Shown here: positions 43,931 to 52,592 of the stretch, in pieces
Numbering within the stretch: position 1 is the first letter of the stretch
Layout of the letters: each line of letters starts with the position of its first letter
Assembly (NCBI RefSeq): GCF_000296815.2
Contig: NZ_CAIT01000005.1
Coordinates: 620,001-684,000, forward strand
Direction of reading: 5' to 3'
DNA: 64,000 nt
DNA from: Fibrisoma limi BUZ 3
GTDB lineage: Bacteria > Bacteroidota > Bacteroidia > Cytophagales > Spirosomataceae
Notes under the pieces: generated by a model
What the model saw: only the letters and a program-made list of their open reading frames with translations
What the model was told of the DNA's origin: nothing
Database searches by the model: none
Program-made: the position numbers and the translations under genes

Positions 43931-46195
43931 TTAGTCCTGACAGCCCGGCCACGGTGGTTGAAATTCCACGTGCCCCAGTTGCCAGAACAGATAAGCAATG
44001 GCGTCCGCGTAGGTCTCGATTCGCTGCTGTTTTGTCACGCCGGGGCCATGCCCGTTCTGGTAATCGACACGTAGCATTACTGGACGCCCGCTTGTCGATG
44101 CCGCCTGCAATCGGGCGGTCATTTTGGCCATTATCCACGGGTCCGCGCGCGGGTCGTTTATTCCCGTATGAAGTAATACGGCCGGATAGTCGGTGCTGTC
44201 TTTCACGTGGTGATAAGCGCTCATTTGGTGCAGGATTTTGAAACCCTCTTCGGTTTTCACACTGCCGAATTCGGGAATGTTCGGTACGCCGTTGGCCGTG
44301 GTTTCGTAGCGGAGCATATCGGTCAGACCCACGGCGATGCCGACGGCCCGGAACAGATCAGGCCGTTCGGTCATGGCCCGGCCGATGAGGATACCACCCG
44401 CACTGATGCCCAGCCCACCCAGGTGCCTCGGTGAGGTATATTGCTGCTCGATCAGGTACCCGGCGCAGGCAATGAAATCGATCCAGGTGTTGGGTTTGGT
44501 CGCTTTGTAGCCGCCCTGATGCCACTCTTCCCCGTATTCGCCACCACCGCGCACGTGAGCGACGGCGTAGATCCCACCCCGCTCTACCCAGGCCGTTATC
44601 ATGGGACTATTCCCCGACAGTGACGGTATGCCGTAGGCACCATAGCCATTGAGCCAGGTGGGATTCGTACCGTCGAGCTTGACTCCTTTTTTGTGAATGA
44701 TTGATAAAGGAATGGCAGTACCATCGGCGCTTTTAACCGTTACCTCCCGGACTTGGGCATTGGTGAGTTCGTCGTATGGCCCCTTCGGTTGCAAACCCAG
44801 GTCATTGCTTCGGCGGGTGGTCGGGTTCCAGGCATAATGTCGGGCCGCTTTTGTCCAGGAGGTGATCGAAAACACTAAACCAGGCACTCGTGGATCAGCT
44901 TGTACACTGGTCAGCGTCCCGTCAAAAGGCAGCATCACAGTTGACACTTTTTCGCTTTTCCTGAATGGCATACGCCGTATCTGGCCTAATCCACCATTCA
45001 GTTGCTGGACGTACAACGCATCTTCGGCGATGTGTAACGCATCTCCCCCAGCCATATAGCTACCCCCAATCACGGCTTCACCCGGTGGCACTATAACCGT
45101 GGCTGTTGCCAGATCCGGACCTTTCAAGTTCGTGCGAATAACTTTGTAACGGGGTGTGTTCCTGTGCGTGACAAGGTACAGGTCGTTGCCATAAATCTGC
45201 GCGTCGGTTACCTGATCGGTTGCGTCACAGATTTTGCGCCACGGTGACGGGCCGAGTTCACCGGCAGCTACACCGATGTTTGCCAGCGAAGCAACGTAGA
45301 TCGTCTGTCCACCGCCAACGCCGGTTTCGACCGTCGCCAGCACGTAAACGGAATTGGGGAACGTATGCAGGCGGGGCAGCAATGTTGGGCTGACCTCAAT
45401 GGCCGGATCAACGCTATGACCGAAAACCACCCGATCCTGGTCGGCCGATGTACCGACCACGTGCCGATAGACTCGCGATTTCTGCTGCAACTCCGCTTTT
45501 GGCGCATCCGCCGGGAGTTGTTGCAGACGGGTATAAAAGAAGGATCGGTTATCGGGTAGCCACGCGATTCCCCCGTACCGCGCTCGATCAATGGTTTCGC
45601 CGGTTTCTCGACCCGTCGCGACATCGTAGATGCGAATGTACGTGTCGTTCTCGGAGCCGCCGGGTGTCAGACCGACGGCGATCCATTTACCGTCCCACGA
45701 CGGGCTAAAGTAGCTGATGGATACCGGCTGGGCGTTGTTTGGGGTAAGTTTTCGCGGATCAACGAGTCGAACTTCCGTGCCCTTCAGGCCCCGTCGAACG
45801 TACAACGACGCGATGTTTTCGTTGGCGTTCGTTTTCAGATAAACATATTGTTCGCCGGGTAGCCGACGGACGCTGCTGACGCGGGCAGGTGCCGCGTTAC
45901 TCAGTTCCATGAGTCGCTTTGATATTTCCCGCCGACCAGGAATCTGGTCAAGCACCGAGCGAGTGTGGTCGGCCTGGGCTTTCATCCAACCGAGGAGTTC
46001 CGGATTTTTCATGTCCTCCATCCAGCGGTACGGATCCGTAATCTTCGTCCCGAAGTAGTCATCTACGACCGGGCGGACGGGAGCAACGGGTGGTTTGGCG
46101 GGGTAGACCCCGGCTACTTGCGGGTAGCCAGTATGAGTTAGCAGGGCAACGATTGCCGCACAGGTAACCGTTGCCCGAATGATTAATGCTGACAT
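43931..46195 (-). CDS. S9-family prolyl oligopeptidase-like serine peptidase
   Basis: A 754-residue exported or periplasmic peptidase with a propeller N-terminus and alpha/beta-hydrolase C-terminus. The DPYRWMEDMKNPELLGWMKAQ start of the mature part is typical of S9A. The catalytic Ser is near 600 in GLGISAGGILIG, the Asp near 677 in INDPRADPWIMAKM and the His near 717 in YQNGHGPG. The ATG at 46195 gives a signal-like N-terminus (MSALIIRATVTCAAIVALLT). It is 53 bp downstream of a Cys-rich lipoprotein gene, likely the same transcript. Confidence 0.88.
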   Translation of the reverse strand: MSALIIRATVTCAAIVALLTHTGYPQVAGVYPAKPPVAPVRPVVDDYFGTKITDPYRWMEDMKNPELLGWMKAQADHTRSVLDQIPGRREISKRLMELSNAAPARVSSVRRLPGEQYVYLKTNANENIASLYVRRGLKGTEVRLVDPRKLTPNNAQPVSISYFSPSWDGKWIAVGLTPGGSENDTYIRIYDVATGRETGETIDRARYGGIAWLPDNRSFFYTRLQQLPADAPKAELQQKSRVYRHVVGTSADQDRVVFGHSVDPAIEVSPTLLPRLHTFPNSVYVLATVETGVGGGQTIYVASLANIGVAAGELGPSPWRKICDATDQVTDAQIYGNDLYLVTHRNTPRYKVIRTNLKGPDLATATVIVPPGEAVIGGSYMAGGDALHIAEDALYVQQLNGGLGQIRRMPFRKSEKVSTVMLPFDGTLTSVQADPRVPGLVFSITSWTKAARHYAWNPTTRRSNDLGLQPKGPYDELTNAQVREVTVKSADGTAIPLSIIHKKGVKLDGTNPTWLNGYGAYGIPSLSGNSPMITAWVERGGIYAVAHVRGGGEYGEEWHQGGYKATKPNTWIDFIACAGYLIEQQYTSPRHLGGLGISAGGILIGRAMTERPDLFRAVGIAVGLTDMLRYETTANGVPNIPEFGSVKTEEGFKILHQMSAYHHVKDSTDYPAVLLHTGINDPRADPWIMAKMTARLQAASTSGRPVMLRVDYQNGHGPGVTKQQRIETYADAIAYLFWQLGHVEFQPPWPGCQD

Positions 46196-46248
46196 GAATG
46201 AGTCGTTAAAGGCTGACACACCAGAGATGATGCTGATGATGAGCTTTT

Positions 46249-47184
46249 TCAAAAATTCCAGGCTTGTATATCCGGTGTGTCATTGCATACGCCCAAATGC
46301 ACACGTCGGCAGGGATCATATCCGGCAGCTGTTGACGAGTAAACCTTACTGCTGTAGATATTCCAGACCTCGACTCCTCTTGGCGCAATATCGAACGACC
46401 ACCGACTTTCCCATCGGCATCCACCACCGATTCCAAAAATCGGACATGGCAGAAATCGTTCACCGCTAAAGCGAATGCCGGTAGCAAAGTCGGGTGCCAT
46501 CGCGGCTACTTTCGTGTACGAATCATTCACGGTTCTGATTCGGGCATACTGTTCATTGGTCATGGCCTTACGGAACCGGTTTTCGTTGATGTAATTGTCA
46601 ATGAACCATTGGGCACCGTAGTTATCGTTATAGTAATCAACCGAACAACCCCCTGCGGCCGACCGCGCACTGGCGTCAGCCGGTCGATCAGGTGGTGGTA
46701 ATTCTCCCAGATCTATCGGGGTTGACTGATCTGCTGATTTTGCTTTTGTCAGACGGATCTGAGCTTCGGCCAATCGTTTGATCGTTGCTTCCTGAGGGGC
46801 TGGCGCAATGGCCTTGTAGATCTCAACCAGCGATTGGTTTTGCTCACTCAGGCGGTCGAGCTTAGCGCTGATTTGCAGCGAGGCTGCTACCCGGGCATTT
46901 TGCTGACCGGGTTTAGGGGCTGCAATCGCTGATTGCCGAATGGCCACTTCGCCGGGCGAAAACTCGTAGAAGCCCACAAAGCTTCCATCTCCATAATCGA
47001 TTACGGTCAGTGTATCGCCAACGACCCCTGCCACGGCCCTACTGCGAATGTTCTGATCAGAAATTTTACGAACGGTAGCTTCCGGCACAAAATTATCAAT
47101 GTTGTCTTTGGAGCAGGAAATCGCCATCCCGGCAAATAATAGGGCAAAAATGTAGCCCGCAACAGGTTTTTTGTTGTACTTCAT
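46249..47184 (-). CDS. Cys-rich lipoprotein, uncharacterised
   Basis: A 311-residue predicted lipoprotein with lipobox FAGMAISCSKD (Cys ~24). The middle is helical and charged (ISAKLDRLSEQNQSLVEIYK). The C-terminal ~110 residues hold several Cys (GGCSVDYYNDNYGAQWF, ERFLPCPIFGIGGGCRW, DPCRRVHLGVCND), suggesting a disulfide-bonded domain. I do not recognise a family. It lies between a repeat-bearing serine hydrolase and an S9 peptidase on the same strand. Confidence 0.72.
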   Translation of the reverse strand: MKYNKKPVAGYIFALLFAGMAISCSKDNIDNFVPEATVRKISDQNIRSRAVAGVVGDTLTVIDYGDGSFVGFYEFSPGEVAIRQSAIAAPKPGQQNARVAASLQISAKLDRLSEQNQSLVEIYKAIAPAPQEATIKRLAEAQIRLTKAKSADQSTPIDLGELPPPDRPADASARSAAGGCSVDYYNDNYGAQWFIDNYINENRFRKAMTNEQYARIRTVNDSYTKVAAMAPDFATGIRFSGERFLPCPIFGIGGGCRWESRWSFDIAPRGVEVWNIYSSKVYSSTAAGYDPCRRVHLGVCNDTPDIQAWNF

Positions 47185-47280
47185 TCGTGATAAAAAGTAA
47201 GAAGATAAAAAAAGAGGAAGGTTAGCCGCAACCCGCAACGCCCCGGAGGACGCTGCGGGCTGTAGCCTTGTTTACTGGCA

Positions 47281-49203
47281 TTAGCGCGGTCCCCACGCTC
47301 CGTTAAAAGCGTCGATCACGAAATTGCCGGGATCGGGCGATACGGGCGAGTTGTGAATCAATGTGACCACCACACCAATCGAGAAAGCATAGTACGACGT
47401 GTTCAGGGAAGCGACGCCGTTGTCGGTTGGGAACCAGAGGTAGCCACCATGCGAAAACAGAGTGCCGTTGGTAACATTTCCCCGGAACCAGCCCAACTGA
47501 TGGTCTTCCATGAGCTTACGCTGCTGCGCATTGAGGACGGTATCCGTGTACAGCAGTCGACTCACAAACTGGTTCAGTTCGTCCATCGACAGGTGTAATC
47601 CCTCACCGCCAACCACCAGCGATGCATCGCCAAAGTCCCAGCCACTAACCTTGCCGGCCGGAAACGGATAAAACAGCGTTGGGTTGGTTGCGTCGGGTTT
47701 CCCCGTCACGGTTTTGAGGCCCGCCGGCTTGAATACGTTGGCATTCATGTAATTCATATAAGATTGGGCCAGCGCAGTGCCCCGGTCGGTCACGCCCTGC
47801 TCCTTAAACCCGTTCAGGTAAGGAATAATTACGCGAAACAAGGCGAAGTTGTGGTTTTGATACTGATAGGCCTTGTCCGTGCCGATTCCTTCAGCCACTA
47901 ACCGTTTCACCGATTCGTAATCCATACCCAGCTTGTTCGGGTTGCGGATACCGCTTGTGTGGGTCAGCAACTGTTTGAACGTGATGCTGTTTACGTTCGG
48001 GCCACGGTGCCAGTCGGATGGCAGATACGCCCCGATAGGAGTGTCGATGCTCAGCCCTTTTGCCGTGAGCAGTTTAACCACACCAACCGCCGTAAGGGTC
48101 TTGCTGACGCTGGCGAGGTTGGTCCGCCGGTACACCGAGAAATCCTGCTGGGGCGGGTTGGTAGCGGTGCGGGCGAGCCCGGCGTCGTAGCGGAATTCAA
48201 CACCACCCCGGTACGAAATCACAACGCCGTAGCCCACGCATTTGCCGTCCAGCTTCTGCCGGATGCCGCTCAGCAGTTTAGGCAACGAAAGCGCCTGATC
48301 ACCAATGGCAATCCGCTTGTTGTATAACTCGCCCAGCCGAACCTGAAAATCATCCAGCGTCCAGCCCCAGACAATCCCCCGGCCGTCGTTGGCGGGCATC
48401 CAGATGCCGTCGTACCGGCGCTGCCCCCCACCGATGTCGTAACTGTGCTGGTGCGCCAGCCGGTAGCCTTGCCCATATAATTCGCCGAGCTTTTTCTGAA
48501 AGTCGGCCAGCGTCCAGCCCCAGACGATGGGCCGGCCGTCGTTGCCGGGCATCCAGATGGCATCGTAGCGACGTTGCCCCGGGCTAATTTCGTAGCTGTA
48601 CTGATGAACCATGCGGAAGCCTTGTTGCCATAACTCACCGTTACGTTTTTGCAGATCGGCCAACGTCCAGCCCCAGACAACGGGTCGACCATCATTGCCG
48701 GGCGTCCAGATGGCGTCGTATCGCCATTGTCCCCCGCCAATATCGTAGGCCTGCTGCTGCGTCAGCCGGAAGCCCTGTTTCCAAAGCTCGTCGTTTTTCT
48801 TTTTCAGATCGTCGAGCGTCCAGCCCCAGACAATCGGCCGACCATCGTTGCCGGGCATCCAGATGGCATCGTACCGCCGTTGGCCACCCCCGATGTCGTA
48901 GCTGTACTGGTGCGAGAGCCGGAAGCCCTGTTGCCATAATTCGCCGTTTTTCTTCTGTAAGTCAGATAACGTCCACCCATATACGACGGGCCGACCATCG
49001 TTGCCGGGTTTCCAGATCCCATCGTACCGGCGCTGCCCCCCACCGATGTCGTAACTTTGTACGTGAAATAGCTTGTCGCCGTTAATGAGCACTTCGGACG
49101 CAACCGACAGGCTCGCGTCTTCGTTTACCTTGGTCAAGGCAAGGCCACCAAGGCCCATGTCTTCCAGTAGCCCCTGATCAGGCTTCACTTCTTCAGTAAT
49201 CAT
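47281..49203 (-). CDS. Serine hydrolase (beta-lactamase/PBP-like) with five N-terminal 51-residue repeats
   Basis: A 640-residue protein. Residues ~45-300 are five tandem repeats of 51 residues, each with YDIGGGQRRYDAIWMPGNDG and VWGWTLDDLKKK, matching the bacterial tandem repeat domain (BTRD1) found with polyglycine-hydrolase-like enzymes. Residues ~300-640 form a class-C beta-lactamase-like hydrolase with SVSK (near 365), YQNHN and HGG (near 584, FSHGGYLWFP). Fungal relatives are secreted and cleave glycine linkers; the substrate here is unknown. I see no clear signal peptide (MITEEVKPDQGLLEDMG), which is odd. An exact -7 element lies 170 bp upstream. Confidence 0.82.
   Translation of the reverse strand: MITEEVKPDQGLLEDMGLGGLALTKVNEDASLSVASEVLINGDKLFHVQSYDIGGGQRRYDGIWKPGNDGRPVVYGWTLSDLQKKNGELWQQGFRLSHQYSYDIGGGQRRYDAIWMPGNDGRPIVWGWTLDDLKKKNDELWKQGFRLTQQQAYDIGGGQWRYDAIWTPGNDGRPVVWGWTLADLQKRNGELWQQGFRMVHQYSYEISPGQRRYDAIWMPGNDGRPIVWGWTLADFQKKLGELYGQGYRLAHQHSYDIGGGQRRYDGIWMPANDGRGIVWGWTLDDFQVRLGELYNKRIAIGDQALSLPKLLSGIRQKLDGKCVGYGVVISYRGGVEFRYDAGLARTATNPPQQDFSVYRRTNLASVSKTLTAVGVVKLLTAKGLSIDTPIGAYLPSDWHRGPNVNSITFKQLLTHTSGIRNPNKLGMDYESVKRLVAEGIGTDKAYQYQNHNFALFRVIIPYLNGFKEQGVTDRGTALAQSYMNYMNANVFKPAGLKTVTGKPDATNPTLFYPFPAGKVSGWDFGDASLVVGGEGLHLSMDELNQFVSRLLYTDTVLNAQQRKLMEDHQLGWFRGNVTNGTLFSHGGYLWFPTDNGVASLNTSYYAFSIGVVVTLIHNSPVSPDPGNFVIDAFNGAWGPR
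48302..49066 (-). repeat. Five tandem 153-bp coding repeats
   Basis: Five in-frame 153-bp units, well conserved at DNA level (for example near 48395 and 48548), encode the 51-residue repeats of the serine hydrolase. Copy number could change by slipped recombination. Confidence 0.85.
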
Positions 49204-49371
49204 GATGAAAATTGGTTTTGGTTAAAAAAGAGAAAGAGTGTCTCACACACGTGAGGGTAAATAATGGGTCATAAACGCGGGGTTGTTGTGACGAGTTAGA
49301 AAGCCGGGCGTTGCGCTCTTCGTGCGGATACGTATAAATGCGGTGGGCCTCTCTGAGCTAAATCGTTACGT

Positions 49372-49403
49372 CAAAGGTAGCGCGATTGGTCACCGCTGTA
49401 AAT
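49372..49403 (-). promoter_or_regulatory. Predicted promoter of the repeat-bearing serine hydrolase
   Basis: The minus strand reads TACCTTTG (49372-49379), an exact -7, with a TTTA-type -33 about 18-20 bp upstream. RNA would start near 49366, giving a ~160-nt leader. The space 49204-49371 has no gene. Confidence 0.45.
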
Positions 49404-49454
49404 AGTGCTTTACTACTAAATAGCTGGGCGTTAGTTACGTACGAAGTGCATTGG

Positions 49455-49886
49455 TCAGAACTCAACCTCAACCGGGTCTGTAATCCGAAGTACGGACTCC
49501 TGCCGGAACCGTTGTTTGTATTCGGCGATGATCTCCTTAAGTTTCCGTTGTGCATCGGCTTGGTCGGGGTGGGCCAGTTCCAGCAGGTACGAAGGCTCCC
49601 GAACGATAGTCCCGGTTGTATCCCGCCACTGCCCTTCGACTCGCCAGACGGTTAACCCATCCGGGAAGCGGGGCGTAACCACGTCCGTCAGGAACAATCG
49701 CCACGATTGCTCGGACACCTGACCACCATCCGGAATGGACCGACCGAAATACAGCCGGTCAAGCACCCACGATGGCGGTTCTGTACGTACCCGACTGGCT
49801 GGCAGCAAGCTTCCTTTAGTACAGGAGCTTACGAACAGCAGTGTAACGAGTAGCCGACTGATGATTTGTAGACGCAGGCGAATCAT
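49455..49886 (-). CDS. DUF3574 family lipoprotein
   Basis: A 143-residue predicted lipoprotein (lipobox LFVSSCTKG, Cys ~22). The mature part matches DUF3574: LYFGRSIPDGGQVSEQSWRL, TPRFPDGLTVWRVEGQWRD, and AEYKQRFRQESVLRITDP. The family function is unknown. It follows a UGT-like glycosyltransferase gene after 38 bp on the same strand. Confidence 0.82.
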   Translation of the reverse strand: MIRLRLQIISRLLVTLLFVSSCTKGSLLPASRVRTEPPSWVLDRLYFGRSIPDGGQVSEQSWRLFLTDVVTPRFPDGLTVWRVEGQWRDTTGTIVREPSYLLELAHPDQADAQRKLKEIIAEYKQRFRQESVLRITDPVEVEF

Positions 49887-49924
49887 GAGGCAGCTTGGTT
49901 TAGAAGGTGCGCTTGGGTGTAAGA

Positions 49925-51253
49925 TTAGACTGTAAGTTGCCGATTGGTCTGGAACGTAGCCACGGCATCCCGAATGTAACGTTCCGTCAGCAGGTTAGGA
50001 TCGTACTGCGCAAACTCATTCTGCAACCTGGCGACATTCTCCTTGTAGACGGGATTCGAAAAGATTTCGGCGGCCCCCCTGGCAATCTGCTGCGGAGTCG
50101 GGCGCTCCGTTTTCAGATTGACGCCCAGCTTGAAGTACCCGATGCGGGCGACGATCTCGTTCTTGCCCTCGTGCTTACCCGCCCCCAGAATCGGTACGCC
50201 ATAACTGAGCCCGAGCAAAACGCTGCCGTAGCCACCGCTGGAGACGAACAGGTCCGTGTTTGGCAGAGTCGCGTCGTAATCCATAAAATCGGCGATGATG
50301 ATGTTCGACTGCGAATAGCGGGTTTTCAGGTAAGCGGTGTGCATACCACCCGTGGCTACCAGTAGCAGATACGGTTTATCTTTGAAAGCCTCCAGTGTCG
50401 GAATGATCAGCTTGTCAGGCTCTTTGTTGTCCACCGTTCCCTGCGAGATCAGGATCGTTTTTTCGTACTGACCGGCCAGTTTAGCGTACGCAAATGGCTT
50501 GTTCGACGTCTTCTTCCGGGGCAGTAGCGGACCGACGAACCGCACGTTCGGGTGCATGTCGCTTCGTGGGTATTCGAAACCGGGTACTCCGCTTTGCAGG
50601 AAGAGGGTTGTGCGCCGGATCAGGGTGTCGAAAATGATTTCGTTTATCGGGGCAACGCCGTGGGCACCGATAATCTGGTTGTAATACTTCGTGCTGTCGT
50701 TGAAAATTACCTTCGTGATCAGCGTTCGCAACAGACTATCGCGAAGGCGGCCTGCCAGTCCAGGTCTAGGGGTAAGCCCCAGGCTACTTGGGGGTAAGTC
50801 GCGCGATGTCTCCATCAACGGACTAATGCCAAAGACGATGGCCGGCTTTTTTAGCTTCTCCTGAATCAGATGAGCGGCCACGAAGCCTGCGTCGGCCAGC
50901 AGTACATCAAAATCGAACTCTTCCTGAATCTGCCTGATGTCTTCAAAGCAGGTGTTAACGAGGCCAAGAAAGATATGCCGGATATCAAACTTAATGCGTG
51001 CGACGGCACCCCTGAGTTTCAGGCGCTCAGGATACACTTCGTTGAGGTTGTCCTGCGTTACTTCCACTTTTTGCTGTATCGTATACATTGGTATGCCCAT
51101 GTCCGCTAACTGGTCGCTGTAGTTGCGACCGGTGTACCAGCGCACATCGTGGCCTTGTTCCTTGAGATACATAGCCACGTCGGTCAGCGGGTTAAAGTGT
51201 CCATCAGCGGGAATGGTCGCAATCAGGATTTTGTGTTTGGGGGTAGTGTTCAT
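49925..51253 (-). CDS. UGT-like glycosyltransferase (family GT1)
   Basis: A 442-residue cytoplasmic glycosyltransferase of the UDP-glycosyltransferase/macrolide type. N-terminal domain: KILIATIPADGHFNPLTDVA. The C-terminal nucleotide-sugar region has SGGYGSVLLGLSYGVPILG and GKHEGKNEIVARIGYFKLGV, matching the GT1 signature. Relatives glycosylate small hydrophobic molecules (polyketides, flavonoids, sterols). The start ATG at 51253 gives MNTTPKHKILI. It lies in a minus-strand run with a small membrane protein, GNAT and DUF1772-like genes, suggesting small-molecule modification (inference). Confidence 0.87.
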   Translation of the reverse strand: MNTTPKHKILIATIPADGHFNPLTDVAMYLKEQGHDVRWYTGRNYSDQLADMGIPMYTIQQKVEVTQDNLNEVYPERLKLRGAVARIKFDIRHIFLGLVNTCFEDIRQIQEEFDFDVLLADAGFVAAHLIQEKLKKPAIVFGISPLMETSRDLPPSSLGLTPRPGLAGRLRDSLLRTLITKVIFNDSTKYYNQIIGAHGVAPINEIIFDTLIRRTTLFLQSGVPGFEYPRSDMHPNVRFVGPLLPRKKTSNKPFAYAKLAGQYEKTILISQGTVDNKEPDKLIIPTLEAFKDKPYLLLVATGGMHTAYLKTRYSQSNIIIADFMDYDATLPNTDLFVSSGGYGSVLLGLSYGVPILGAGKHEGKNEIVARIGYFKLGVNLKTERPTPQQIARGAAEIFSNPVYKENVARLQNEFAQYDPNLLTERYIRDAVATFQTNRQLTV

Positions 51254-51269
51254 CAGTATCAGGATTAAA

Positions 51270-51467
51270 CTATGGTATGCGTCGGAGCATACCAAGCAAT
51301 AAAAAGAGGTATAAACAAACCGGTATGATGCTTAGCCAGTCGGGAATAAAACCGCTGGCGACCGATGAAAGACATGATTTCGGCAACGGTTCTGCTTGCT
51401 TATACGCTGCCACTAGCGTCAGCAGAGCAAGCGCATGCAGTATCAGCCAGCACTTTGATTTCTTCAT
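51270..51467 (-). CDS. Small membrane protein next to glycosyltransferase
   Basis: A 65-residue protein (MKKSKCWLILHALALLTLVA) with two hydrophobic spans (~7-21 and ~42-60) joined by a short loop. It ends 16 bp before the glycosyltransferase start. No family is recognised. Its size and position fit a helper or simply a small unknown gene. Confidence 0.45.
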   Translation of the reverse strand: MKKSKCWLILHALALLTLVAAYKQAEPLPKSCLSSVASGFIPDWLSIIPVCLYLFLLLGMLRRIP

Positions 51468-51597
51468 GATCGGACTACCAGGTATTGGATAGAAAATGTG
51501 ACAATGCGCAAAAGCCTGGTTGGGATAGCCGCTGATTACATTAAGCACAAGTACGGTGGGCTTCCCTAACCTATATTCATTTGCAACTTTACTGTCA

Positions 51598-52098
51598 TTA
51601 ATTCGCGTTATTCATTGGTAAGCGGTAATACGCCAAGGCTCCTTCCGTCTTCCAGAATGTCATGCCCAGCCGTTTCATCACGCCAAACGACGCTGTGTTG
51701 GGTACGTCTGCGGCCGCTATAATCTCGGTCATGCCCGCCTGCCGAAAGCCATAGTTAACCACGGCGCGGCTGGCTTCGGTCGCGTAGCCCTGCCCCCAAT
51801 AATTGGGCAGTAAACCATAGCCTAACTGCAGTTGATCGAACATGATGTAGCCGCAAAAGCCGATGATTGTGCGCTCCTGTTTTTGGTAGATCGCCCACAG
51901 TCCACAACTCCCCTCTTCAAACTGACGCTGACTGGCTGCGGTCACGTCGTCAACCCAGTCTATCCCGACAATTTTGTTGTCCATCAGGTAGCGCCGAACC
52001 GACGAATCGGTGAAAATAGGGTGTAATTCCTCCCGCATGGTTGGCTCCATGGGCTTGAGAATGAGCCGCTCAGTTTGTATCAACGTGTCCGTTATCAT
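51598..52098 (-). CDS. GNAT-family N-acetyltransferase (RimJ/RimL type)
   Basis: A 166-residue acetyltransferase: TERLILKPMEPTMREELHPI at the start, the acetyl-CoA loop YWGQGYATEASRAVV, and PNTASFGVMKRLGMTFW near the end, typical of Acetyltransf_3. It could acetylate a protein N-terminus or a small molecule. Its start overlaps the stop of the upstream membrane gene (TAATG), indicating translational coupling. Confidence 0.9.
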   Translation of the reverse strand: MITDTLIQTERLILKPMEPTMREELHPIFTDSSVRRYLMDNKIVGIDWVDDVTAASQRQFEEGSCGLWAIYQKQERTIIGFCGYIMFDQLQLGYGLLPNYWGQGYATEASRAVVNYGFRQAGMTEIIAAADVPNTASFGVMKRLGMTFWKTEGALAYYRLPMNNAN

Positions 52099-52568
52099 TA
52101 TTTACTTTTTTGCATCATCATAAACGCCAGCACAGCCTGCGCCGATTCGAGGAAGACACGGAGCCAGTTGGTCTCCATCACCCGCTGGATCAGAGGCAGG
52201 TCCTTGCCTTCGTTCAGTTGCAGGTTCATTGGAATCTGGACGAAAGCCGTCGATATCCAATCTATCAGGAGGCAGATCAGCGAGGCCCAGATCAGACCCT
52301 TCGGAACACTACTCGGGCGAAAGCGAAGCAGCAGGATGTTCATCACCGTCAGCACAAAAAAGGGAATGACGCTGATTGGTATAATCATATCGCCCAGCAA
52401 CGCGTGGTAGGCTACGAACTCTCGCTCCCCAACGATGGCCCGCGACGGGTAGATCAGGAAGTAGTCCATCATGGCCGTACCGTAGCTGTAGAAAGTCGTG
52501 GCGTAGAAAACGTTGGCCAGCGTTGTGGACGCCGACCGCTGCTCTGTAGTCCTGGTTAGTGTCTCCAT
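52098..52568 (-). CDS. Four-helix membrane protein, DUF1772-like
   Basis: A 156-residue protein with four predicted spans (~18-38, 60-82, 90-112 and 130-150). The MIIPISVIPFFVLTVMNILL and GLIWASLICLLIDWIS motifs match the 31950 protein closely. It lies 24 bp after a six-span membrane protein gene and is coupled to the GNAT gene (TAATG). The DUF1772-like family includes anthrone oxygenase-type enzymes; here the partners suggest a small-molecule modifying operon under MarR-type control. Confidence 0.72.
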   Translation of the reverse strand: METLTRTTEQRSASTTLANVFYATTFYSYGTAMMDYFLIYPSRAIVGEREFVAYHALLGDMIIPISVIPFFVLTVMNILLLRFRPSSVPKGLIWASLICLLIDWISTAFVQIPMNLQLNEGKDLPLIQRVMETNWLRVFLESAQAVLAFMMMQKSK

Positions 52569-52592
52569 AGTTTTCGGAAAGAATCGTATGAT

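Noticed and set aside
48302-49066. Regular 153-bp repeats considered as a CRISPR array
   Set aside because: The units are in-frame protein-coding repeats without variable spacers.
47281-49203. GLGG near residue 17-20 of the serine hydrolase considered as a double-glycine leader
   Set aside because: The upstream residues do not fit the hydrophobic spacing of such leaders and no peptidase-transporter is nearby.
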